This document shows positions 17,433 to 25,412 of a stretch of 32,992 nt of DNA, one piece after another. The translations under genes were made by a program, and so were the position numbers. The stretch comes from Nonomuraea sp. SBT364 (GTDB lineage Bacteria > Actinomycetota > Actinomycetes > Streptosporangiales > Streptosporangiaceae). The notes beneath the pieces were generated by a model. The model had not been told where the DNA came from. It saw nothing but the letters and a program-made list of their open reading frames with translations, and searched no databases. Position 1 is the stretch's first letter, and each line of letters begins with the position of its first letter. The DNA is taken from positions 1-32,992 of the forward strand of contig NZ_LAVL01000094.1 of NCBI RefSeq assembly GCF_001083785.1, given 5' to 3'.

Positions 17433-18359
17433 GTGACGCGTTCTCCCGTGGTTTTCCGGATTCCGATGCGCACCAGGTTCCGGGGGCAGACCGTCAGGGA
17501 AGGGGTGCTGCTGCACGGACCGGCCGGGTGGGGCGAGTTCTCGCCGTTCCCCGAGTACGGGCCGCGCGAGTGCGCCCGGTGGCTCGCGTGCGCGCGCGAG
17601 GCCGCCTTCGACGGGTGGCCGGCGCCGGTCCGCGACGCGGTCCCGGTCAACGCCACCGTGCCCGCCGTGGGGCCCGAGCAGGCCCACGAACTGGTCAGGC
17701 GCTCCGGCTGCGGCACCGCCAAGGTCAAGGTCGCCGAGCCGGGGCAGACGTTCGCCGAGGACGTGGCGCGGGTGGAGGCCGTGCGTGACGCGCTCGGCCC
17801 GTCGGGCCGTGTCCGGATCGACGCCAACGGCGCCTGGGAGGTCGGCGAGGCCGTGCGGCGGCTCAAGGAGCTCGACCGCTTCGGCCTGGAATACGCCGAG
17901 CAGCCGTGCGCCACGCTGGAGGAGCTGGCGGCCGTGCGGCGGGCCTGCGACGTGCCGATCGCCGCCGACGAGTCGATCCGCCGGGCGGACGACCCGCTGC
18001 GCGTCAGGGCCGCCGGGGCCGCCGACATCGCGGTCGTCAAGGTGCAGCCCCTGGGCGGGGTGCGCGCCGCGCTGCGGGTGGTGGAGGCGTGCGGGCTGCC
18101 GGCGGTGGTGTCGAGCGCCGTGGAGACCTCCGTGGGGCTGGCGGCGGGCGTCGCGCTGGCCGCCGCGCTGCCGGAGCTGCCGTACGCGTGCGGGCTCGGC
18201 ACGATGTCGCTGCTGTCGGGCGACGTGGTGAGCGACTCGCTCGTCCCGGTGGGCGGGATGCTGCCGGTACGCCGACCAGATGTAGATTCTGAGCATTTGT
18301 CGGATTTTGAGATTGATTCTCCGTCGTGGCTACGCCGGATGCAGGAGGCGTCACTGTGA
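17433..18359 (+). CDS. menC: o-Succinylbenzoate synthase
   Basis: Enolase-superfamily enzyme that dehydrates SHCHC to o-succinylbenzoate. All catalytic residues are in place: K97-V-K99, D130 in RIDANG, E156 in YAEQP, D179 in AADES, and K203 in VVKVQ. The 308-aa length is typical of the actinobacterial form. GTG 17433 gives MTRSPVVFRIPM, with GGGAGG at 17424-17429 (close, 3 nt); GTG 17448 would lose little of the fold but has no suitably placed ribosome binding site. The stop overlaps the menD start in GTGA (18356-18359), so menC and menD are translationally coupled. Confidence 0.94.
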   Translation: MTRSPVVFRIPMRTRFRGQTVREGVLLHGPAGWGEFSPFPEYGPRECARWLACAREAAFDGWPAPVRDAVPVNATVPAVGPEQAHELVRRSGCGTAKVKVAEPGQTFAEDVARVEAVRDALGPSGRVRIDANGAWEVGEAVRRLKELDRFGLEYAEQPCATLEELAAVRRACDVPIAADESIRRADDPLRVRAAGAADIAVVKVQPLGGVRAALRVVEACGLPAVVSSAVETSVGLAAGVALAAALPELPYACGLGTMSLLSGDVVSDSLVPVGGMLPVRRPDVDSEHLSDFEIDSPSWLRRMQEASL

Positions 18360-20020
18360 ACCCCGCTACCGCGCTGGCCACGGTCCTGGTCGACGAGCTG
18401 GTGCGCTGCGGCCTGACCGACGTGGTGATCGCGCCCGGCTCCCGCTCCGCCCCGCTCGCCCTCGCGTTGCACGCCGAGTCCCGCGTGCGGCTGCACGTGC
18501 GCATCGACGAGCGGTCGGCGTCGTTCCTGGCGCTGGGCCTGGCCAGGCGCGGCGAGCGGCCGGTCGCGCTGGTCTGCTCCTCGGGCACCGCCACGGCCAA
18601 CTTCCACCCGGCCGTGATCGAGGCGAGCGAGTCCGGCGTGCCGCTGCTCGTGCTCACCGCCGACCGCCCGCCCGAGCTGCGCGGCACCGGCGCCAACCAG
18701 ACCATCGACCAGCTCAAGATGTACGGCACGGCGCCCCGGTGGTTCGCCGAGGTCGGGGTGCCCGAGGACCGGCCCGGCCAGGTGGCCTACTGGCGGTCGC
18801 TGGCCTGCCGCGCCTACCAGCGGGCGGCCGGCCCGGCCGATCCGGGGCCCGTCCACCTGAACCTGCCGTTCCGTGAGCCGCTGATCCCCGACGGCGACAC
18901 CTCCTGGTGCGAACCGCTCGACGGCGACGCGGGCGGGCCGTGGGTGCGCACCCGGGTCGCGCCGCCGCCCGTCGCCCTGCACATCGCGCCCACCCGGCGC
19001 GGCGTGCTCGTGGTCGGCGACGGCGCGGCCAACGTGCGCCGCTACGTGGCGGCGGCCGGGATGGCGGGCTGGCCGGTGCTGTCGGAGCCCAACGGTGGCG
19101 GCCGCTACGGCGACCACGCGATCTCCACCTACCACTACCTGCTCGGCATGCCCGAGTTCGCCGACGCCCACCGGCCCGACGTGGTGGTCACGCTGGGGCG
19201 GCCCGGGCTGTCGCGGCCGCTGCTGTCGTGGCTGAAGCGGGCCGGGGAGCACATCGTGGTGTCACCCGGCCTGGACCGCTGGCCCGACCCGACCCGTTCG
19301 GCCACGCAGGTGGCGCAGGCGGTGGAGATCCCAGTGGCGGCCGGCGACGACAGCTGGCTGCACGCCTGGCGGCAGGCCGACGCGGCGGCCCGCACGGCGC
19401 TGGACGAGGTGCTGGACGACTCCGGGCTGAGCGAGCCCCGGCTGGCCCGCGACCTGGTCGACGGGCTGCCCAACGGGTCGCTGCTGTTCTGCGGGTCCTC
19501 GATGCCGATCCGCGACCTGGATCAGGCGATGCGGCCGCGGCGGGGGATCAGGGTGCTGGCCAACCGGGGCGCCTCCGGGATCGACGGGCTGGTGTCGTCG
19601 GCGATGGGGGCGGCGCTGGCGCACAACGGGCCCTCGTACGCGCTGCTCGGCGACCTGTCGTTCCTGCACGACCAGAACGGGCTCATCCTCGGCCCGCGCG
19701 AGCCCCGGCCGGACCTGTGCCTGGTCGTGGTCAACAACGACGGGGGCGGCATCTTCTCGCTGCTGCCGCAGGCGGCCGTGCGCGATCCGTTCGAGCGGGT
19801 GTTCGGCACGCCGCACGGGGTGGACCTCGGCTATGTGACGGCCGCGACCGGGACCCCGTACACGCTGGTGCAGGACATCTCGGAGCTGCCCAAGGCGCTG
19901 CGCGGGCAGGGGCCGAGGGTGGTGGAGGTGCGCACCGACCGCGAGGCGAACGCGCTCGTGCACGCCCACCTGCGCGACGCGGCCCAGGAGGCGGTGGCCA
20001 CCTACCTCAAGGGGGTGTGA
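18356..20020 (+). CDS. menD: 2-Succinyl-5-enolpyruvyl-6-hydroxy-3-cyclohexene-1-carboxylate synthase
   Basis: MenD is the thiamin-diphosphate enzyme that joins isochorismate and 2-oxoglutarate, releasing CO2, the committed menaquinone step. Seen in 554 aa: N-terminal domain with VIAPGSRSAPLALAL and the ThDP-activating Glu in IDERSASFLALGLA, CSSGTATANFHPAVIEAS, the middle domain, and the C-terminal ThDP/Mg motif GDLSFLHDQNG followed by VVVNNDGGGIFSLLPQ. GTG 18356 has AGGAGG 7 nt upstream. The last 14 bp overlap the end of the convergent STAS gene. With menC and menE this shows the classical, not the futalosine, pathway. Other men genes are outside the window. Confidence 0.96.
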   Translation: MNPATALATVLVDELVRCGLTDVVIAPGSRSAPLALALHAESRVRLHVRIDERSASFLALGLARRGERPVALVCSSGTATANFHPAVIEASESGVPLLVLTADRPPELRGTGANQTIDQLKMYGTAPRWFAEVGVPEDRPGQVAYWRSLACRAYQRAAGPADPGPVHLNLPFREPLIPDGDTSWCEPLDGDAGGPWVRTRVAPPPVALHIAPTRRGVLVVGDGAANVRRYVAAAGMAGWPVLSEPNGGGRYGDHAISTYHYLLGMPEFADAHRPDVVVTLGRPGLSRPLLSWLKRAGEHIVVSPGLDRWPDPTRSATQVAQAVEIPVAAGDDSWLHAWRQADAAARTALDEVLDDSGLSEPRLARDLVDGLPNGSLLFCGSSMPIRDLDQAMRPRRGIRVLANRGASGIDGLVSSAMGAALAHNGPSYALLGDLSFLHDQNGLILGPREPRPDLCLVVVNNDGGGIFSLLPQAAVRDPFERVFGTPHGVDLGYVTAATGTPYTLVQDISELPKALRGQGPRVVEVRTDREANALVHAHLRDAAQEAVATYLKGV

Positions 20021-20390
20021 GCTCCCCGAGCGACGGCGTCTCGCAGGGGCGCCGCAGCGCCCTCAGCGGGGCGGTGACCTGCGCCTGGGGCGTGAGGTGG
20101 GCGTCGAGGCCGGTGATGCGCAGCAGGCGCGTCAGCGACGGCGGGACCTCGGCCAGCACGAGCGACGAGCCGCCCGCCTCGGCGTGCAGGCGGGCGGCGA
20201 CGAGCGCGCCCAGCCCGGCCGCGTCGGCGAACGTCAGCCCGCGCAGGTCGAGCACCACCTCTCCGGGCCCGCGCGCCACCGCCTCGCGCAGCCGGGCGCG
20301 CAGCAGGGGGGTGGTGGCGATGTCGAGCTCGCCCGCGACCTCGACGGTCACGCGGCCGTCACGGACGGTGGTCGACAGGTGGAAGTCCAT
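20007..20390 (-). CDS. STAS-domain protein, anti-sigma-factor-antagonist-like, lacking the phospho-serine
   Basis: 127-residue single STAS domain. The start MDFHLSTTVRDGRVTVEVAG, the conserved GELDIATTPLLRARL, and VVLDLRGLTFADAAGLGAL align with SpoIIAA/RsbV without gaps, including numbering: D56-A57-A58-G59 replaces D56-S57-S58-G59. The serine phosphorylated by anti-sigma kinases is therefore alanine. Either it is an antagonist that cannot be switched off, or a STAS protein with another role. The tail after residue 110 is basic and proline-rich. No kinase/anti-sigma gene is adjacent. ATG 20390 has only a weak GAGAACGG upstream. It overlaps the menD end by 14 bp on the opposite strand. Confidence 0.85.
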   Translation of the reverse strand: MDFHLSTTVRDGRVTVEVAGELDIATTPLLRARLREAVARGPGEVVLDLRGLTFADAAGLGALVAARLHAEAGGSSLVLAEVPPSLTRLLRITGLDAHLTPQAQVTAPLRALRRPCETPSLGELTPP

Positions 20391-20485
20391 GCGCGTTCGC
20401 CGTTCTCGTGCCGGGATGGAGAAAGGGCGGCCAGGCGAAGAATACTCCACGTCGCGCCGTGGTGACAGAATGAGACCTTTCTGTA

Positions 20486-21226
20486 TCATCGCTCGATGAG
20501 CGTGACCTCCAGCGAATAGTGCGAGGCCCGGTAGACGTGCGAGCCGTGCTCGACCGCCCGGCCCTGGTCGTCGTAGGTGGTGCGGATCATGGTCAGCAGC
20601 GGGGCGCCGCGCCGTTCGTCCAGGAGCTTGGCGTCGGCCTGGTTGGCGGCGCGGGCGCCGATGCGCTGGTTGGCCACCCGCATCCGCACCCCGGCGCCGC
20701 GCAGCAGCTCATACAGGCCGCGCGCCTCCAGGTCGGCGGCGGTGATCTGGGCCAGGCCGGTAGGCAGCCAGTTGTGCATGAGGGCCAGCGGCTCGCCCGC
20801 GGCGAACCGGAGCCGCTCGACGTAGAGCACCTCGCTGCCCGGCTCGACGCCGAGGATGGCGGCGATCCCCTCCTCGACCGGGCGGGGCTCCAGGGCGAGC
20901 ACCTGCGTGGCCGGCTCCTGGCCGGAGCGGCGCAGGTCGTCGTAGAGGCTGGTCAGCTCGACCGAGCGCTTGACCTGGCCGTGCACGACCTGGGTGCCGA
21001 CGCCGCGCTTGCGCACCAGCAGGCCCTTGTCCACGAGGTACTGGATCGCCTGGCGGATCGTCGGCCGCGACAGCCCGAGCTTGTCGGCCAGCAGGATCTC
21101 GTTGTCCAGCCGGGAGCCGGGGGCCAGGTCACCCCGGCGGATCGCTTCGGCGATCTGCTCCGCCACCTGGAAATAGAGCGGCACGGGGCTGGATCGATCC
21201 AGGTCGATCGCCAGATTCGCGGTCAT
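20486..21226 (-). CDS. GntR-family regulator, HutC/UTRA type
   Basis: 246-residue repressor. Residues about 14-80 are the GntR winged helix (PVPLYFQVAEQIAEAIRRGD, GSRLDNEILLADKLGLSRPT, IRQAIQYLVDKGLLVRKRGV), and about 95-240 the UTRA effector domain (VLYVERLRFAAGEPLALMHN, GARAANQADAKLL, HGSHVYRASHYSLEV). UTRA ligands are usually sugars or small acids; the ligand here is unknown. ATG 21226 has no ribosome binding site; a -10 box TAAGCT lies 7 nt upstream and the predicted operator covers the -35 box, indicating a leaderless, self-repressed gene. No transport or catabolic gene lies in the same direction immediately downstream, so its target is unclear. Confidence 0.9.
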   Translation of the reverse strand: MTANLAIDLDRSSPVPLYFQVAEQIAEAIRRGDLAPGSRLDNEILLADKLGLSRPTIRQAIQYLVDKGLLVRKRGVGTQVVHGQVKRSVELTSLYDDLRRSGQEPATQVLALEPRPVEEGIAAILGVEPGSEVLYVERLRFAAGEPLALMHNWLPTGLAQITAADLEARGLYELLRGAGVRMRVANQRIGARAANQADAKLLDERRGAPLLTMIRTTYDDQGRAVEHGSHVYRASHYSLEVTLIER

Positions 21227-21233
21227 GCTGATC

Positions 21234-21265
21234 AGCTTAACCGAGGTCAGAATGTCCAGACAAAT
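21234..21265 (-). promoter_or_regulatory. Leaderless promoter and operator of the gntR gene
   Basis: Minus strand: TTGTCT (21263-21258), 18-nt spacer, TAAGCT (21239-21234), 7 nt, ATG. The inverted repeat TGTC-TG-GACA (21253-21262) covers the -35 box; this form resembles HutC/TreR-type operators. Together they predict autoregulation. Confidence 0.62.
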
Positions 21266-21270
21266 GCTCG

Positions 21271-22017
21271 CTACCGGGTGACGAGAGGCGGCAGCTGTGT
21301 GAGCGAGGTGATGCGCGGGAAGCCCTCCGGGGGCGGGGTGAGGCCGAGGCGGTCGAGCCAGGCCGAGCGCATGCCGGTCACGGCCGGGCCGGTGACGTCC
21401 TTGGCCACGTCGTCGCCGACCAGCAGCACCTCCTGCGGCGCCAGGCCGAGCGCGGCGGCGGCGCCGGTGTAGCAGGCGGGGGCGGGTTTGTAGCGGCCGT
21501 CCAGCACCTCGCCCGTCAGCACCGGGCCGACCCGCCCGTGCAGGCCGATCGCGCGGACCTTGGCCTCCTGCATCTCCTGGGAGCCGTTGGTCAGGACGCC
21601 CAGGCGGAAGCCCCGCAGCGCCGCCACGGCGGCCGCCGCGTCGGGGTAGGCCCGCCACCCGTCCCGGTAGTGCCGCGCGTAGGAGGCGAAGGCGGCGTCC
21701 GGGTCGCCGGGGACCTCCAGGCCCAGCTCCAGGCAGAGCGCGCGGACGCGGCGGCGGCGCTGCTCCTGCCAGGAGCACTCGCCCGCGTGCCAGGCCGCCA
21801 GGTGCGGCTCCTCCAGCGCCTCCCACAGCGCGGCGGCCTCGCCCAGGCGCGGATGGCCGGGCGCGCGCTCCCGGACCCAGGCGGTGATGCCGGCGTCGGC
21901 GGCGCCGCGGTGGTCGAGCAGCGTGCCGTCGAGGTCGAACAGGACGCCTTTGATCGCGCCGTTGGTCACATTCCTGGTCACACTCCTGATCACATTCCTG
22001 GTCACATTCCTGGTCAC
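21271..22017 (-). CDS. HAD-superfamily hydrolase with repeat-encoded N-terminal extension
   Basis: 248-residue phosphatase-like protein. Motif I FDLDGTLLD (nucleophile D28, acid D30), motif II LTNGS, motif III lysine in GRYKPAPACY, and motif IV GDDVAKDVTG are all present; a helical cap lies between motifs I and II. The substrate is unknown. The first 18 residues are repeats of T-R-N-V encoded by a 12-bp tandem repeat. Five in-frame GTG codons (22017, 22005, 21993, 21981, 21969) are possible starts; GTG 22017 has AGGA at 22028-22025 with 7-nt spacing and lies 4 nt after the upstream regulator stop, so I chose it. Coupled translation with the FadR-type gene is likely. Confidence 0.85.
   Translation of the reverse strand: MTRNVTRNVIRSVTRNVTNGAIKGVLFDLDGTLLDHRGAADAGITAWVRERAPGHPRLGEAAALWEALEEPHLAAWHAGECSWQEQRRRRVRALCLELGLEVPGDPDAAFASYARHYRDGWRAYPDAAAAVAALRGFRLGVLTNGSQEMQEAKVRAIGLHGRVGPVLTGEVLDGRYKPAPACYTGAAAALGLAPQEVLLVGDDVAKDVTGPAVTGMRSAWLDRLGLTPPPEGFPRITSLTQLPPLVTR
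21967..22017 (-). repeat. 12-bp tandem repeat, about 4 units
   Basis: Unit on the minus strand: GTGACCAGGAAT, repeated from 22017 to about 21967 with one variant unit (GTGATCAGGAGT). The 12-bp period keeps the reading frame and encodes T-R-N-V. Each unit contains both an AGGA and a GTG, but only 2 nt apart. Confidence 0.9.
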
Positions 22018-22021
22018 ACTG

Positions 22022-22687
22022 TCATCCTGCCAGCGGGTCCCGCCCCCGGCGATGCTCGCCGGCCCGCCGCACGTGCTCGATCATGAGGCGTTCGGCGGCC
22101 TGGCCGTCACCCGACTCCAGCGCGGCCAGGATCGCCTCGTGCGCCGTGAGCTGCGGGGCCACCTGCTCGGCGTCCAGCCAGAGGGAGGCGCCGGGCGGCA
22201 CCGGGAAGCTGTTGCGCACCGCCCTGGCGTGCTGGCCGAGGAAGGCCGGGCCGCCGATGTCGGCGATCCGCAGGTGGAAGTGCCTGCTCTGCTCGGCCAG
22301 GTGACCGAGCGCGCCCTCCGCGGCGTCGCGGGCCATCGCGGCGTGCAGGTCGCGCAGCCAGGCCAGGTCGCCGGCGGTGACGCGGGCGGCGGCCAGCCGC
22401 GCGCCGAGGCCCTCGACGACCGCGCGCAGGCCGTAGAACTCCTCCAGCGCGTCGTCGCCCAGGTCCACCACGGTGGCGCCGTGGTGCGCCTCGTAGCTGA
22501 TCAGCCGGTCCTTCTCCAGTCTGCGCAGCGCCTCGCGCACCGGCGTCACCGAGACGCCGAGCCGCCGGGCGACCGCCCCGGCGCGCAGTGCGGTGCCGCC
22601 GGGGATCCGGGCCGTGCGGATCTCCTCCAGCAGGACGCTGTAGACGTACTCGGCCTTGCTCATGGGCGGCTGGGGATCGGTGGGCAT
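22022..22687 (-). CDS. GntR-family regulator, FadR (FCD) type
   Basis: 221-residue regulator. Residues 8-75 are the winged helix (SKAEYVYSVLLEEIRTARIP, AVARRLGVSVTPVREALRRL), and residues about 85-210 the all-helical FCD effector domain, with metal-site histidines likely in SRHFHLRIADIGG and in LTAHEAILAALESGD. FCD regulators usually sense carboxylates or other organic acids. ATG 22687 has GAGGG 4 nt upstream. It is divergent from the CoA-transferase/lyase pair, which is its most likely target, and is coupled to the HAD gene downstream. Confidence 0.9.
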   Translation of the reverse strand: MPTDPQPPMSKAEYVYSVLLEEIRTARIPGGTALRAGAVARRLGVSVTPVREALRRLEKDRLISYEAHHGATVVDLGDDALEEFYGLRAVVEGLGARLAAARVTAGDLAWLRDLHAAMARDAAEGALGHLAEQSRHFHLRIADIGGPAFLGQHARAVRNSFPVPPGASLWLDAEQVAPQLTAHEAILAALESGDGQAAERLMIEHVRRAGEHRRGRDPLAG

Positions 22688-22708
22688 GTGTCCCTCGGAG
22701 CTCGCGAA

Positions 22709-22736
22709 TTGACCTATGACATATTTCTTATAACTT
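22709..22736 (+). promoter_or_regulatory. Promoter of the CoA-transferase gene with TATGACATA palindrome
   Basis: TTGACC (22709-22714), 16-nt spacer, TAACTT (22731-22736), then 8 nt to ATG 22745, indicating a leaderless message. The palindrome TATG-A-CATA (22715-22723) lies inside the spacer, and TATGACA recurs at 22744-22750 across the start codon. Possible operator for the divergent FadR-type regulator. Confidence 0.55.
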
Positions 22737-22744
22737 ACAGAACT

Positions 22745-23932
22745 ATGACAAGCCTCGCAGACCTTCGGGTCATCGACGCCGCGACGCTGTTCGCCGGGCC
22801 CTCCGCCGCCATGATGCTGGGCGATTTCGGCGCCGACGTCGTCAAGATCGAGCACCCGAGGCGCGGCGACCCGTCGCGGGGGCACGGGGCGTCGGCCGGC
22901 GGGGTCGGGCTGTGGTGGAAGTCGCTGTCGCGCAACAAGCGCGCCGCCGCCGTGGACCTGTCGCGGGCCGACGGCCAGGAGATCCTGCGCCGCCTGGCCG
23001 CCCGCTCCGACGTGCTGGTGGAGAACTTCCGCCCGGGCACGCTGGAGCGCTGGGGCCTGGCGCCGGAGGACCTGATGGCGGCCAACCCGAGGCTGATCGT
23101 GGCGCGGATGACCGGGTTCGGGCAGTTCGGGCCGATGGCCGGGCAGCCGGGGTTCGGCACGCTGGCCGAGGCCATGAGCGGCTTCGCGGCGATGACGGGG
23201 GAGCCGGACGGGCCGCCCACGCTGCCGCCGCTGGCGCTCGCCGACGGCATCGCCGGTCTGGCCATGTGCTACGCGATCATGGTCGCGCTGCACGCCCGCG
23301 AGCGCACCGGACGCGGCCAGGTGATCGACATGGCCATCATCGAGCCCATTCTCGGCCTGCTCGGCCCGCAGATGACCGCCTACAAGGCGCTCGGCGTGGT
23401 GCCGCCGCGCACCGGCAACCGCTCCAGCAGCAACGCCCCGCGCAACACCTACCGCACCCGCGACGGCCGCTGGCTGGCCATCTCCACCAGCGCGCAGCCG
23501 ATCGCCGAGCGCGTGGTGACCCTGGTGGGGCGGCCCGACCTGGTCGGGCAGCCGTGGTTCGCCACCGGCGCGGGCCGGGTCGAGCACGTGGACGAGCTCG
23601 ACGAGGCCGTCGCCACCTGGATCGGCGAGCGGGACGCCGGCGAGGTGATCGCCCGCTTCGAGGAGGCGCAGGCCGCCGTCGCCCCGATCTACGACGTCAC
23701 CGACATCGCCACGGACCCGCAGTACGCGGCGCTCGGCACGTTCGTCGAGGTGCCCGACGAGGAACTCGGCTCGGTCGTCATGCAGAACGTGCTGTTCCGG
23801 CTGTCGGACACGCCCGGCGAGGTGCGCTGGGCGGGCCGCCGCCTGGGCCGCGACACCGACGAGGTGCTCGGCGAGCTCGGCTACGCCGCCGCCGACCTGG
23901 CCCGCCTGCGCGAGAGCGGGGTGATCGCGTGA
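22745..23932 (+). CDS. Class III CoA-transferase (CaiB/BaiF family)
   Basis: 395-residue enzyme that moves CoA between carboxylic acids through an aspartyl-CoA intermediate. Seen: LRVIDAATLFAGPSAAMMLG at the N-terminus, DVVKIEHPRRGDPSR, SLSRNKRAAAVDL, VENFRPGTLERWG, and the catalytic Asp167 in LALADGIAGLA, matching D169 of formyl-CoA transferase; GRGQVIDMAIIE follows. Substrates cannot be read. Translational coupling (GTGA overlap) with a CitE-like lyase suggests it activates a hydroxy-dicarboxylate such as malate or citramalate for cleavage. ATG 22745 lacks a ribosome binding site and is probably leaderless. Confidence 0.9.
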   Translation: MTSLADLRVIDAATLFAGPSAAMMLGDFGADVVKIEHPRRGDPSRGHGASAGGVGLWWKSLSRNKRAAAVDLSRADGQEILRRLAARSDVLVENFRPGTLERWGLAPEDLMAANPRLIVARMTGFGQFGPMAGQPGFGTLAEAMSGFAAMTGEPDGPPTLPPLALADGIAGLAMCYAIMVALHARERTGRGQVIDMAIIEPILGLLGPQMTAYKALGVVPPRTGNRSSSNAPRNTYRTRDGRWLAISTSAQPIAERVVTLVGRPDLVGQPWFATGAGRVEHVDELDEAVATWIGERDAGEVIARFEEAQAAVAPIYDVTDIATDPQYAALGTFVEVPDEELGSVVMQNVLFRLSDTPGEVRWAGRRLGRDTDEVLGELGYAAADLARLRESGVIA

Positions 23933-24759
23933 ACGTGCCCCCCGTGACCTGGCTGTACGTGCCGGGCGACCGGCCGGACAGGTTCGCCAAGGCCGCCGCG
24001 TCCGGGGCGGACGTGGTGATCATCGATCTGGAGGACGCCGTCGCGCCCGCCCGCAAGGACGAGGCCCGCGCCAACGCCGTCGCCTACCTGCGCGAGCGTC
24101 CCGGCGACGGCGCGGTCCACGTACGGATCAACGATCTGGCCACCCAGCGGGGGCTGGACGACCTGGAGGCGGTCGGCGGGCTGGCCGGCGCGGTGCGGCT
24201 GCCCAAGGTGGAGTCGGGCGCCGCGCTGGACCTGGCGGAGCGCCTGGGAGTGCGGGCCTACGCGCTGCTGGAGTCGGCGGCGGGGATCGCCGGAGCGCGC
24301 GAGATCGCGGCTCATCCGAGCGTGGCGGGGGTCGCGCTCGGCGAGCAGGATCTGGCGGCCGAGCTGTCGATCACCGACGAGGGCGCCATGAACCACCTGC
24401 GGATGCAGGTGGTGCTGGCGGCCGCGGCGGCGGGGCTGCCGCCGGTGCCCATGTCGGTCTACCCGGACGTGCGCGACGAGGAGGGGCTGGCGGCCTCGTG
24501 CGCGGCCGGGCGGGGGATGGGGCTGTTCGGCAGGACCGCGATCCACCCCCGGCAGATCCCGGTGATCAGGCGGGCCTTCCGGCCGGGGGAGGAGGAGACC
24601 GCCAGGGCCGCCGAGATCGTCCGGGCGGCGGCGGAGGCCGAGGCCGCCGGGGCGGGCGCGGTGGCGCTGCCCGACGGCCGGTTCGTCGACGCGCCGATCG
24701 TCGCCCGCGCCCGCCGCACCCTGGAGCTGGCCGCCCGCCTGCACGACGACCTGCCCTGA
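23929..24759 (+). CDS. CitE-like beta-hydroxyacyl-CoA lyase (HpcH/HpaI aldolase family)
   Basis: 276-residue TIM-barrel lyase of the CitE/malyl-CoA/citramalyl-CoA group. Seen: LYVPGDRPDRFAKAAASGAD, VIIDLEDAVAP, VRINDLATQRG, VRLPKVES, E115 in ALLESAAGI, the metal site E139-x-D141 in GEQDLAAEL, and GLFGRTAIHPRQIP near the end. The active-site set is complete. Likely reaction: cleavage of a CoA ester such as malyl-CoA or citramalyl-CoA to acetyl-CoA plus glyoxylate or pyruvate. GTG 23929 overlaps the CoA-transferase stop (GTGA); GTG 23935 is an alternative. The pair forms a two-gene operon opposite a FadR-type regulator. Confidence 0.9.
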   Translation: MNVPPVTWLYVPGDRPDRFAKAAASGADVVIIDLEDAVAPARKDEARANAVAYLRERPGDGAVHVRINDLATQRGLDDLEAVGGLAGAVRLPKVESGAALDLAERLGVRAYALLESAAGIAGAREIAAHPSVAGVALGEQDLAAELSITDEGAMNHLRMQVVLAAAAAGLPPVPMSVYPDVRDEEGLAASCAAGRGMGLFGRTAIHPRQIPVIRRAFRPGEEETARAAEIVRAAAEAEAAGAGAVALPDGRFVDAPIVARARRTLELAARLHDDLP

Positions 24760-24772
24760 CGGGGCCGGGACG

Positions 24773-25405
24773 TCAGGGCGTCCAGCGGGACGAGAGCTCC
24801 TCGTCCCGGGCGGGCGGGCCCGGCAGCTCGCGGTGGGCCGGCGGGACGCGCAGCGAGTCCATCACCAGGGCCAGGTAGCGGTGGCGGAGCTGGGAGGTGC
24901 GCTCCGCGTCGCCCAGCTTGATGGAGGCGATCTGCTCGAACAGCAGCGCGAGGTCGGCCACCGTGACGTCGGGGCGCAGCACGCCCGCCGCCACCGCCCG
25001 GCGGTGCACCTCCTCGGCCACCTCGGCCGAGCGCGCCGCGTCGTGGTAGAGCTCCTCCGTGGGCTGGAAGGTGCCCGCCAGCTTGATCGTCAGCGAGTTG
25101 GTGTCGGCGTCCACGATGCCGCGCATGTAGCCGGCGAACGCCTCCCACGGGTCGCCCTGGTCGGCGAGCGCCCGCTCCGTCACGGCGATGTAGAGCTTCA
25201 GCCCGTCGCCGCAGAGCTTCTGCAGCAGCGCCTCCTTGCTGGGGTAACGGCGGTAGAGCGCGCTGATGCCGACGCCGGCCTTCTCGGCCACGGCCGCGAT
25301 GGGGGCGCCGGGATCGGCGGTGAAGACCGCCCTGGCCGCCTGGAGGATCAGCTCGTCGTTCCGTGCGGCCTGCGCCTTGCGGCCGCTCATGGGTGCGGTG
25401 GTCAT
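24773..25405 (-). CDS. TetR-family transcriptional regulator
   Basis: 210-residue repressor. HTH: NDELILQAARAVFTADPGAP, IAAVAEKAGVGISALYRRYP, SKEALLQKLC. The C-terminal domain has the SBD-type helices with WEAFAGYMRGIVDADTNSL and ALLFEQIASIKLGDAERTSQ. The tail after 195 is polar. ATG 25405 has no proper ribosome binding site but TATGAT lies 7 nt upstream (leaderless); ATGs at 25414 and 25417 would overlap that box. It is divergent from the sugar-import operon, a likely target, although TetR control of such importers is less common than LacI, ROK or GntR control. It converges on the CitE-like gene with only 13 bp between. Confidence 0.87.
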   Translation of the reverse strand: MTTAPMSGRKAQAARNDELILQAARAVFTADPGAPIAAVAEKAGVGISALYRRYPSKEALLQKLCGDGLKLYIAVTERALADQGDPWEAFAGYMRGIVDADTNSLTIKLAGTFQPTEELYHDAARSAEVAEEVHRRAVAAGVLRPDVTVADLALLFEQIASIKLGDAERTSQLRHRYLALVMDSLRVPPAHRELPGPPARDEELSSRWTP

Positions 25406-25412
25406 GCCCCCC

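Noticed and set aside
21961..22020. The 12-bp repeats as a CRISPR or mobile-element remnant
   Set aside because: Units are contiguous with no spacers and in frame with the HAD gene; they are simple tandem repeats.
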